Source: CAZYJR01 sp964647905 (lineage in GTDB: Bacteria; Desulfobacterota; DSM-4660; Desulfatiglandales; HGW-15). From it: a DNA stretch of 9,813 nt. Below the pieces are notes generated by a model. It made no database searches, had not been told where the DNA came from, and saw only the letters and a program-made list of their open reading frames with translations. Positions 1 through 4,877 of the stretch are shown one piece after another (the stretch's first letter is position 1; every line of letters begins with the position of its first letter). A program made the translations under genes and the position numbers. Location of the stretch: NCBI GenBank assembly GCA_964647905.1, contig CAZYJR010000062.1, positions 1-9,813 of the forward strand. The letters run 5' to 3'.

Positions 1-9
1 TTTTCGATC

Positions 10-342
10 TCAGCTTCTAAGGAGGCGGAGCCTGCTTCTTCGCACCGCACTGGCGAGTATTCGGAGGATCTGATCTTCCATGGCTTCCCAGGAGGCGAAA
101 GGCGCCTTTCGGATGCGCACTTCCTTGGGCTTGATGCGTACTTCCTGAACTCCCGGCACCGCGGTCAGCTCCAGGATCACCTGGGCGCCGATGGTGCCGA
201 GTCTCTTTGCCAGCAGTTCCGGATCTTCTCCAGGCGGCCTTTGAAAGGCCTCCAGGCGGGGCTTGGTGATCTCCTCGTTGGTCAAATAGGAGCGGATCTC
301 CGGGTTGGGATGGCGGTATACCCGGACTTCCTGGCTCTCCAT
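10..342 (-). CDS. Small Nfu_N-domain-like protein (Fe-S scaffold family N-terminal domain only)
   Basis: 110-aa protein read leftwards, stop TGA at 10-12. An early 'HPNPEIRSYL' stretch (about residues 10-19) resembles the R/TPNPxxxxF start of Nfu/NifU N-terminal domains. A later part (about 49-92), with 'ILELTAVPGVQEVRI' and 'SWEAMEDQILRIL', matches the Nfu_N pattern of 'LF.I.GV..V.....VTV.....W..L...I...I'. The Nfu C-terminal domain with its CxxC cluster-binding motif is absent; there is no cysteine in the protein. Nfu proteins carry Fe-S clusters to client enzymes, but a lone N-terminal domain cannot hold a cluster and could only act as a binding partner or regulator; that role is inference. 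The start ATG (340-342) follows a modest GAGG site. A good promoter lies at 387-416. Family call rests on pattern memory, not a search. Confidence 0.62.
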   Translation of the reverse strand: MESQEVRVYRHPNPEIRSYLTNEEITKPRLEAFQRPPGEDPELLAKRLGTIGAQVILELTAVPGVQEVRIKPKEVRIRKAPFASWEAMEDQILRILASAVRRSRLRLLRS

Positions 343-386
343 GGGCGCCTCGTGGCTCTATGATCTGGGAATACGACCGCACTCCG

Positions 387-416
387 AGTATGCTGGGCGC
401 GGCGCGCCCCTGTCAA
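387..416 (-). promoter_or_regulatory. Sigma70-type promoter for the Nfu_N-like gene, with a dyad in its spacer
   Basis: On the minus strand TTGACA (411-416) is a perfect -35 element, followed after 18 nt by CATACT (387-392, 4 of 6). The expected start near 380 gives a leader of about 38 nt to the ATG at 342. The spacer contains a perfect inverted repeat, GGGCGC/GCGCCC with 3 nt between (395-409), placed where a regulator could contact both elements. The GC-rich spacer may also simply give a chance dyad. Confidence 0.6.
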
Positions 417-483
417 GCCGAAAGCCTCGGACCGGCCGGGGGCCTTGAGTATACTTGCAAGCATCCTAGGTTGGAGGGAAGAG

Positions 484-675
484 ATGAACGACAACGAGCC
501 GGGAGGCATTGGAAGTCCCGATCCTGAGAGACTGGAGGCCCTGCGGGCCCTTCCCGGTGAAATCCTGCAGAAGATGACCAAGGAGGAGATAAAGGCCTTT
601 CTCCACCTGGATACATGGCCGGATTCACTCAAGGAGAAGCTCCGTTCATATGAGATCGACCCGGGGGAGGAGTGA
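484..675 (+). CDS. Orphan 63-aa acidic/helical protein of unknown function
   Basis: Start ATG at 484 is chosen over the upstream in-frame ATG at 445 because GGAGGG (473-478) lies 5 nt before it and the residues before it look non-coding. The protein begins MNDNEPGG and its body (about residues 22-60) has two charged helical stretches, 'LPGEILQKMTKEEIKAFL' and 'PDSLKEKLRSYEID', with no cysteine, signal peptide or membrane segment. I do not recognise the family. A TATACT hexamer at 450-455 could be its -10 element, with no convincing -35. Its last 47 nt overlap the end of the opposing amidohydrolase gene. The strong ribosome site and codon-like composition make it more likely real than not. Confidence 0.6.
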   Translation: MNDNEPGGIGSPDPERLEALRALPGEILQKMTKEEIKAFLHLDTWPDSLKEKLRSYEIDPGEE

Positions 676-1945
676 GCAGGCGGTCATCCAAGGCCCTGCC
701 TTGTATGTAGACCGCTTCGGGTCGTATCTCTCCGCGGAGCAGATTGTCCGGAGGCCCTGGAGAGGCGGCGAACGTGGCCGGCATTCCGCGTACCAATCTC
801 CCCAGGCGGTCCTCCAATCCGAGGAGCCGTGCCCCGTTCCACGCGGCGCATTGAATCGCTCGGGCGGCGGACATCCCGGTTTCCGCGAACAAGGCCAGCT
901 CCATCGCCGCCGAAGGACCGTGGTCCACTCCGGTGGCGCCGGAGTCGGTCCCCAGTGCCATTGTGACCCCGGCCCTGAGGCCTTTTCGTATCTGGTCCAG
1001 TTGGTGTTCCAGATTGCGGGCCGCAACAGCGGCCTCCTTGGAGCGGGCGGGGAGCATTCCTGCCAGGGCCCGCATCGTGCAGGCCGTCGGCACCCAGACG
1101 ATCCCCGATCGGGCCATATACTCGAGGGCCTCTTCCCCCATGAAAAAGCCGTGTTCAATGGAGCTGCAGCCGGCCTCCAAAGCGGTGGCCACGGGGGCCC
1201 TGCCGTTGGCGTGCACCATGGTGGGGAGACCGAGACCGAGGGCGGCCCTGACCGCCTCCCGGAGTTCACGGGGAGTGAACTGGGGCGGGGTCTCCCTGCC
1301 GAAGGACTCGAGGCTGTTCAGGCCCGAGTGGAGCAGCTTGACGTGATCAGCGCGTCTCCCTTTGCGGATGATGGAATCCGGGAGGCTCATACCGGGAAGA
1401 GGGGTGCGGCCGATGGCCCGGCCGTACCTGCCCCTGGCGCGCCAGGCCGGCCCGGCCGCCTTGAGGAAGAAAGGGGGCCCTGATACCTTGAAAGGCCCCT
1501 TTCGGTAGCGCAATGCGTAGCCGGAGCGGTCGCCCGCGTCCCGGACCGCCGCGACTCCGCGGCTCAGATGCCCGAGCACGCGGCGCTCCATGAGGGGCTC
1601 CAATTCCGGGTACGAGGCCGCGGTTTGCCGTTTCCGCAGGGCGGGGTCCCGCGTGCCTGAAAAGGCCAGGTGTACGTGTGCGTCGACCAGGGCGGGGAAC
1701 ACGGTGTGAGCACCGAGATCCAAGGTGCGGCAGCCCGGGGGCGGTTCATCGGCGTCTTCTCGTACCGATGCGATAACGCCTCCCACAACGTGCAGGACCG
1801 CGCCGGTGCGCACGGGACCGCCGGTCCCGTCCACCAGCCATCCGGTGATGATCCGCAGGAGCCCGGTTTCAGGCGAATCATGACCCGCCGCCCCTCCGGC
1901 GGACGGCGAATGTTCGTATGTCTGGTCTATTGAAAAGGCCGTCAT
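629..1945 (-). CDS. Amidohydrolase, imidazolonepropionase-related (COG1228) type
   Basis: 438-aa metal-dependent hydrolase of the amidohydrolase superfamily, which cleaves cyclic or linear amides. The fold signs are in order: an N-terminal beta segment 'LVDGTGGPV' (about 37-45), the HxH metal pair in 'DAHVHL' (His90, His92), Lys203 in 'DHVKLLHSG' as the bridging or carboxylated lysine, His245 in 'MVHANG', His265 in 'SIEHG', and the catalytic Asp334 in 'LGTDSG'. The C-terminal beta strand ('EAVYIQGRAL') closes the second domain. No metal ligand is missing, so it should be active. The substrate is not readable: relatives include imidazolonepropionase, prolidase-like and enamidase-like enzymes, and no hut genes are nearby. 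No signal peptide. The start is uncertain: ATG 1943-1945 has a weak ribosome site and the first 28 residues are not domain-like; a better SD-ATG pair at 1879-1881 is out of frame. Confidence 0.85.
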   Translation of the reverse strand: MTAFSIDQTYEHSPSAGGAAGHDSPETGLLRIITGWLVDGTGGPVRTGAVLHVVGGVIASVREDADEPPPGCRTLDLGAHTVFPALVDAHVHLAFSGTRDPALRKRQTAASYPELEPLMERRVLGHLSRGVAAVRDAGDRSGYALRYRKGPFKVSGPPFFLKAAGPAWRARGRYGRAIGRTPLPGMSLPDSIIRKGRRADHVKLLHSGLNSLESFGRETPPQFTPRELREAVRAALGLGLPTMVHANGRAPVATALEAGCSSIEHGFFMGEEALEYMARSGIVWVPTACTMRALAGMLPARSKEAAVAARNLEHQLDQIRKGLRAGVTMALGTDSGATGVDHGPSAAMELALFAETGMSAARAIQCAAWNGARLLGLEDRLGRLVRGMPATFAASPGPPDNLLRGEIRPEAVYIQGRALDDRLLTPPPGRSHMNGASP

Positions 1946-1958
1946 GCTCTGCTAAAGT
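1930..1958 (+). promoter_or_regulatory. Promoter for the diguanylate cyclase gene
   Basis: TTGAAA (1930-1935, 5 of 6 to the sigma70 -35) and TAAAGT (1953-1958, 4 of 6 to the -10) are separated by exactly 17 nt. The predicted start at about 1965 coincides with the first base of the leader hairpin at 1966. The elements overlap the 5' end of the divergent amidohydrolase gene. Confidence 0.45.
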
Positions 1959-1965
1959 TGGCGGC

Positions 1966-2004
1966 GTTCGGGTCCCCGCCCGAACTCCCAACCGAAAGGC
2001 GGGG
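1966..2004 (+). promoter_or_regulatory. Leader with two mutually exclusive hairpins before the diguanylate cyclase start
   Basis: Hairpin 1 is a perfect 7-bp repeat, GTTCGGG (1966-1972) with CCCGAAC (1979-1985), 6-nt loop. Hairpin 2 pairs CCCCGCC (1974-1980) with GGCGGGG (1998-2004), also 7 bp perfect. They share bases 1979-1980 and cannot fully coexist. The 3' arm of hairpin 2 contains the only Shine-Dalgarno-like G-run before the GTG at 2011, so hairpin 2 would block translation and hairpin 1 would free it. The pairing is seen in the sequence; the switching is inference. It is too short to be a known c-di-GMP riboswitch. Confidence 0.35.
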
Positions 2005-2010
2005 TCTTCA

Positions 2011-2694
2011 GTGGACAGGATCGCCCGATTAGCCGAGAAATGCCCCCAAAAGGACGAGTCATGCCCCGTTGTGGAGGAGCTCGCCCATCTCCGGGAAGAG
2101 GTTCAGCGCCTGGAGGAGCTTTCCCAGCGGGACCCTCTGACAGGGCTGTATAATTTCCGCCATTTCCTCAAGGCCCTGGAGTCGGAGATGGAGCGGACCC
2201 GCCGCACCGGGATGCCCTTGTCCCTGATCATGATCGACCTGGATCGGTTCAAGAGGATCAATGATACTTACGGACACGAGGCCGGCAACCGGGCTCTCAT
2301 GTGGGCCGCCCGCCTTTGGACTCCCATGCTCCGGCGTATTGACATCGCTTGTCGTTACGGGGGAGAGGAGTTCGCGGTCATCCTCCCCGGGACCCGTTTG
2401 GCCCAGGCAGCGGTCGCTGCCGAACGCCTCCGCCGCGTGCTCCGGGAGAACCCTATGGAATTCGACGGGGACCGGATCACCCTCACGGCCAGCTTCGGGG
2501 TGGAGACATACACCGGCGGCACTGAGACCGGCCTTCACGGCCTGGTCAAGGCCGCCGACCGCTTCCTCATGAAGGCGAAGGCCCGCGGCAGAAACTGCGT
2601 GTGCTATGACCAGGATCACAAGGCCGCCGGCACCGGCCTGACACCCGAGGAGAGGCAGGCCCTCGCCTCCCCCGCCGGTGAACGGGATGACTGA
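2011..2694 (+). CDS. GGDEF-domain nucleotide cyclase (diguanylate cyclase) with altered guanine-contact residue
   Basis: 227-aa soluble protein from GTG 2011, chosen because the open frame upstream (back to ATG 1918) overlaps the divergent gene and looks non-coding, and a GGCGGGG site lies 6 nt before the GTG. An N-terminal segment has two cysteines 7 residues apart (Cys11, Cys18), then a coiled-coil-like linker ('EELAHLREEVQRLEELSQ'), then 'RDPLTGLYN' opening the GGDEF domain. Metal ligand Asp76 in 'IDLDRF', base-contact Asn84 in 'KRIND', signature GGEEF (117-121), product-inhibition site RRID (108-111) and closing 'AKARGRN' are all present, so GTP cyclisation and feedback control look intact. 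The aspartate of 'GHxxGD' (PleD Asp344), which reads guanine, is Asn93 here. The family makes c-di-GMP from 2 GTP in the cytoplasm. No sensor domain other than the short Cys-containing N-terminus, and no phosphodiesterase, is present. Confidence 0.9.
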   Translation: MDRIARLAEKCPQKDESCPVVEELAHLREEVQRLEELSQRDPLTGLYNFRHFLKALESEMERTRRTGMPLSLIMIDLDRFKRINDTYGHEAGNRALMWAARLWTPMLRRIDIACRYGGEEFAVILPGTRLAQAAVAAERLRRVLRENPMEFDGDRITLTASFGVETYTGGTETGLHGLVKAADRFLMKAKARGRNCVCYDQDHKAAGTGLTPEERQALASPAGERDD

Positions 2695-2713
2695 TACCGC
2701 CGGTTGATTTCTA

Positions 2714-2741
2714 TTGCATTTCCCCCGCCCCGTGATACACT
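2714..2741 (+). promoter_or_regulatory. Possible extended -10 promoter for the paired element at 2748-2866
   Basis: TACACT (2736-2741, 4 of 6) is preceded by TGA, giving an extended -10 (TGn) form; TTGCAT (2714-2719) sits 16 nt upstream as a weak -35. The start would fall at about 2748, three bases before the long stem begins at 2751. No open reading frame follows on this strand. Confidence 0.35.
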
Positions 2742-2747
2742 TCCACA

Positions 2748-2866
2748 TATCGGACAGGTCCTGCGCCTTTCTACCACCACCTCTGTGACCGGTGAGACCT
2801 CCATCTTGCTCGTTGCAAGGGGCGGGCGTCCTCTACGAGGCGCCGTAGAAAAGCGGGGCCTGTCCG
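2748..2866 (+). ncRNA. Candidate structured RNA between the cyclase and nitroreductase genes
   Basis: About 119 nt closed by a long stem. Bases 2751-2764 pair with 2853-2866 over 14 positions, 12 Watson-Crick plus two T.G wobbles (2759-2858, 2762-2855). After a small internal loop (2765-2767 against 2852) a second 7-bp stem pairs 2768-2774 with 2845-2851. Inside are three short hairpins: 2775-2778/2791-2794, 2805-2809/2815-2819, and 2825-2833/2837-2844 with one bulge. The wobbles would be A-C mismatches on the other strand, so the plus strand is favoured. I recognise no family: it lacks the SRP GGAAG loop and any riboswitch core I know. No T-run follows, so it may instead be a shared 3'-end structure of two convergent genes or a decayed repeat. 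Confidence 0.35.
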
Positions 2867-2867
2867 T

Positions 2868-3521
2868 TCAACCTTCCCGCCACCCGACCAGCTCTTCGAG
2901 CGGCGCCCGCCCCGAGCGGGCCAGATTGAGGGTGGATTCCGGGTCCCTGTAACCGACCGCGACCCCGAGGACCACACTCTTGCTCTCCGGGAGGTTGAGC
3001 TCCTCCCGTATCTCCTCCTCAAAGGCCGTAATCAGCCCTATGGGGCAGGTCCCCAGCCCCAACCGGTGTGCGGCCAGCACGAGGTACCCCACCGCTATCC
3101 CCATGTCCGCCAGCCGCGCGCTGGAGAAGACGTCGTCCATGGTCAATATGACGGCCGCGGGCGCCCCGTAGAAGTCGCATGAACCTTCGTTGATAAAGGT
3201 GCCGAATGGCGTGCCCTCGGGCAGGTGCGGGGCGATAACCTCGAGCAGGCCGCGCTCCCGGGCCACGAACCTCTCAGGGAGCTCCCGCCGGGCGCCCGGG
3301 GCGCAGGAGATTCGTCTCTCCCGCATGCGCTTCAAGAGAAGCCGTGAGAGCCTCTTCCTTTCCTCGCCTGTTATCACGGTGAATTCCCACGGTTGCAGGT
3401 TGACGGCCGAGGGGGCCTCCGCCGCATGGCTGATGAGTGTTTCCAGGACCTCCCTTTCCACCGGCCGATCCAGGAATGCCCTCGTGCTCCTCCTCTGTCG
3501 GATTGCATCCAATACGTCCAT
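2868..3521 (-). CDS. Nitroreductase-family FMN oxidoreductase
   Basis: 217-aa flavoprotein of the nitroreductase superfamily, which uses NAD(P)H through bound FMN to reduce nitroaromatics, quinones or enones. The FMN phosphate site is the N-terminal 'RQRRSTRAF' (8-16). 'APSAVNLQPWEF' (36-47) is the classic flavin-contact loop. 'GYLVLAAHRLGLGTCPIG' (145-162) and 'VVLGVAVGYRDP' (183-194) are the other conserved blocks. An insertion of about 40 residues (65-105), rich in arginine, separates the first flavin loop from the core. The start at 3521 is chosen because 'MDVLDAIRQRRS' is the usual family N-terminus, although the frame stays open to 3638; GGGGAG lies 10 nt before it. The natural substrate cannot be read. 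It stands alone, with its promoter at 3610-3638. Confidence 0.92.
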   Translation of the reverse strand: MDVLDAIRQRRSTRAFLDRPVEREVLETLISHAAEAPSAVNLQPWEFTVITGEERKRLSRLLLKRMRERRISCAPGARRELPERFVARERGLLEVIAPHLPEGTPFGTFINEGSCDFYGAPAAVILTMDDVFSSARLADMGIAVGYLVLAAHRLGLGTCPIGLITAFEEEIREELNLPESKSVVLGVAVGYRDPESTLNLARSGRAPLEELVGWREG

Positions 3522-3537
3522 TAAGACAACACTCCCC

Positions 3538-3577
3538 GGAGAGGCGCAAGGCCCGGTCCCGAGTCCAAGGCCTCTCC
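3538..3577 (-). promoter_or_regulatory. Hairpin in the nitroreductase 5' leader
   Basis: A perfect 8-bp inverted repeat (GGAGAGGC 3538-3545 with GCCTCTCC 3570-3577) encloses 24 nt that can form a further short G/C stem. It lies in the roughly 80-nt leader predicted from the promoter at 3610-3638 and ends immediately next to the Shine-Dalgarno GGGGAG (minus strand, 3532-3537). A structure at this place could affect ribosome access; no known riboswitch core is visible. Confidence 0.35.
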
Positions 3578-3609
3578 ACTCGTTTGACCACAAGAGGAAA
3601 CCGTCGAAT

Positions 3610-3638
3610 ATTCTAGTTCCCCGCTTGGGCCTGATCAA
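3610..3638 (-). promoter_or_regulatory. Promoter for the nitroreductase gene
   Basis: On the minus strand TTGATC (3633-3638, 4 of 6) is followed after exactly 17 nt by TAGAAT (3610-3615, 5 of 6). The start would be near 3603, giving an 80-nt leader to the ATG at 3521. The next 100 bases upstream (3639-3739) contain no convincing gene. Confidence 0.5.
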
Positions 3639-3739
3639 CGTATTTCCGGCCCGGACTCATTTTCCCCTTGGCAGCCGCAAGCCCCTTGAGGAGGTCCTTC
3701 TGGCCCGCAGGTGAAACCCCCGCTCGCGAGGTTTTGCCA

Positions 3740-3768
3740 TTGCCACCCTTGTGGACTGGGGCTATAAT
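3740..3768 (+). promoter_or_regulatory. Near-consensus sigma70 promoter facing a gene-free stretch
   Basis: TTGCCA (3740-3745, 5 of 6) and a perfect TATAAT (3763-3768) are spaced exactly 17 nt. This is the best -10 box in the intergenic sequence of the window. The start is expected at about 3775. The only coding sequence downstream on this strand is the antisense of the PHP gene, so the promoter implies a non-coding transcript. Confidence 0.65.
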
Positions 3769-3774
3769 CCGTGG

Positions 3775-3955
3775 CTCCGGGGCCTTAACCAGTGTTAGGG
3801 ACGGGGCTTCTCGGGTGTGCGTGCATCTTTTCCCCCGGGCGTCTTCCGGTAGCCTCGAGTAGGAAAGACCGGCATCGGGGAAAACAACGGCATTCCGGGA
3901 AGCCCCTTGCCTCTCTTCACGGGGGTCACGCCCCCGGGAGGGGCAAGAGGATTCT
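3775..3955 (+). ncRNA. Candidate small structured RNA, about 180 nt, possibly 6S-like
   Basis: Starts 7 nt after a perfect -10 box. It holds: a 5' hairpin 3783-3789/3794-3800 (7 bp, loop CAGT); a long rod whose base pairs 3803-3815 with 3894-3906 (13 continuous positions), then an internal loop of 12 against 9 nt (3816-3827, 3885-3893), then 3828-3835/3877-3884 (TTTTCCCC with GGGGAAAA, plus G3837-C3876), then an apical stem 3841-3847/3862-3869; and a 3' hairpin 3906-3947. In an alternative fold 3775-3782 pairs with 3932-3940, closing the whole molecule. The length, the rod with an open middle starting near nt 42, and the strong lone promoter resemble 6S RNA, the regulator that binds RNA polymerase. 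I see no conserved sequence that proves it. Wobble pairs favour the plus strand. It fills most of the otherwise gene-free 3522-3925 stretch. Confidence 0.45.
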
Positions 3956-3957
3956 TT
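3906..3957 (+). terminator. Terminator-like hairpin at the 3' end of the candidate RNA
   Basis: Bases 3906-3917 pair with 3936-3947 (12 positions, three of them wobbles), then after a 3-nt bulge GGGGG (3921-3925) pairs with CCCCC (3931-3935) round a 5-nt loop. A short T-rich tract (ATTCTTT, 3951-3957) follows. The hairpin spans the stop codon of the opposing PHP gene (3926-3928), so it may also act as the 3'-end structure of that mRNA, although that strand has fewer pairs and no T-run. Confidence 0.5.
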
Positions 3958-4741
3958 GCCGCCCGCGTATTCGGAAGTATTGCGTGTATCCGGCCCTGCG
4001 GGCCAGGTCCAGAGCGGCGCCGAATCCCGCGGCCACCTCCTCGGGGCCGTGGGCGTCCGAACCGAAGCAGACGGGAATATCCCGCTCCCGGGCCATGGCA
4101 AGGAGCCGGAGGGAAGGGTAGATCTCGCCCACGGGCTTCCTCAGGCCCGAGGAGTTTATTTCCAGCCCCATACCCGCCCGTGCGATCCGGTCCATGGCGG
4201 GCGCGGCCATTCTTTCCAGGTCGGCCTCCGGGGGGCGGTAGTTGAACTTCTTTGGGAGGTCCAGATGCCCCACCGCATCGAACAGACCGGTGTCGGCCAG
4301 CTCCCCGACCAGCTCGAAGTAGGCCTCCCATGTCCCGGATACGTCCACGTCGTCCCAAAGATGCCGGTCCTCTGGGTTATCAAAGCCCCATCCCGAGATG
4401 TAGTGAACCGATCCGATGACCAGGTCGAATCCCTGAGCGGGCAGCCAATCCCCCAGGAAGGCCTCGCACCCGGGATAATAGTCCGCCTCTATCCCGAAGA
4501 GCACCTCGGGCCTGCCTCCGTCCCTTAGCCGCTTGATCTCCCGCCGGTAACCCGGGAAGTCCTCCATGGACATCCGGTGTGCGGGATCGTAGCCGTCCGG
4601 GTACGGGCAGTGATCGGTGAAGCAGATCTCCGGGATGCCGAGTCGTCCCGCCGCCTCCCGGTAGGATGCCGGCTTGCCGCCTGCATGCTTGCAAAGAGAC
4701 GTGTGCAGGTGGTAATCGGGCAATGCGAGGTGTGAATCCAT
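3926..4741 (-). CDS. PHP-domain phosphatase, histidinol-phosphatase (HisJ/HisK) type
   Basis: 271-aa protein of the PHP superfamily, typical in length for HisJ/HisK, the trinuclear-metal enzymes that hydrolyse histidinol phosphate in histidine synthesis. Ligands are all visible: 'DYHLHT' (His11, His13), His19 in 'CKHAGG', 'FTDHCPYP' (Asp43, His44), Glu85 in 'GIEADYY', His113 in 'GSVHY', 'GHLDLP' (His159, Asp161), Glu194 and Asn196 in 'LEINSSG', and 'GSDAH' (Asp229, His231). The frame continues upstream to 5116, but 'MDSHLALPDYHLHT' at 4741 is the natural start: GGAG lies 5-6 nt before it and a strong promoter sits at 4778-4806. The substrate is probably histidinol phosphate, but the family includes other phosphoesterases. 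hisC is in the window yet not adjacent. The gene's end lies inside the hairpin at 3906-3947. Confidence 0.87.
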   Translation of the reverse strand: MDSHLALPDYHLHTSLCKHAGGKPASYREAAGRLGIPEICFTDHCPYPDGYDPAHRMSMEDFPGYRREIKRLRDGGRPEVLFGIEADYYPGCEAFLGDWLPAQGFDLVIGSVHYISGWGFDNPEDRHLWDDVDVSGTWEAYFELVGELADTGLFDAVGHLDLPKKFNYRPPEADLERMAAPAMDRIARAGMGLEINSSGLRKPVGEIYPSLRLLAMARERDIPVCFGSDAHGPEEVAAGFGAALDLARRAGYTQYFRIRGRQRILLPLPGA

Positions 4742-4777
4742 ATTAACTCCAGGGTGTTTGGGCCGGCGCGATCCGGG

Positions 4778-4806
4778 AGTATAGGCCCGGCCCGGTCCCC
4801 TGTCAA
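4778..4806 (-). promoter_or_regulatory. Strong sigma70-type promoter for the PHP phosphatase gene
   Basis: On the minus strand a perfect TTGACA (4801-4806) is followed after exactly 17 nt by TATACT (4778-4783, 5 of 6). Start near 4771, leader about 30 nt. The spacer begins GGGG, as in the promoter at 387-416. Confidence 0.75.
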
Positions 4807-4842
4807 TGCCGGTCATTATTCCTTTTCCGCCGGGGCGGATGC

Positions 4843-4851
4843 TGCTATAAG
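4843..4851 (+). promoter_or_regulatory. Possible extended -10 promoter for the transporter gene
   Basis: TGC directly before TATAAG (4846-4851, 5 of 6) makes an extended -10 form; TTTTCC at 4823-4828 is a poor -35 at 17 nt. The start would be near 4858, 20 nt before the ATG at 4878. It is divergent from the PHP promoter, 37 nt away. Confidence 0.4.
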
Positions 4852-4877
4852 GGCGCTTCGAGACCGCAGGGAGCTCG

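Noticed and set aside
650..1483. Long plus-strand open frame (277 codons) opposite the amidohydrolase
   Set aside because: Low-complexity Gly/Arg/Pro composition and complementary to a gene with every metal ligand intact; a GC-rich shadow.
2751..2866. Integron attC site
   Set aside because: The paired ends lack the RYYYAAC and GTTRRRY core sites, and no integrase or cassette genes are nearby.
2704..2952. Plus-strand frame in the gap after the cyclase
   Set aside because: Basic, Ser/Arg-rich composition without a ribosome site, overlaps the nitroreductase end; the paired structure explains the stretch better.
3714..3735. Hairpin AAACC/GGTTT with following T-run as an intrinsic terminator
   Set aside because: Stem is short and the T-run is part of it; no gene ends just upstream on that strand.
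3613..3740. Minus-strand frame whose tail looks gene-like (helical, Lys/Ala-rich) upstream of the nitroreductase promoter
   Set aside because: No in-frame start near it with a ribosome site; the frame only stays open by running through the structured RNA and the PHP gene.
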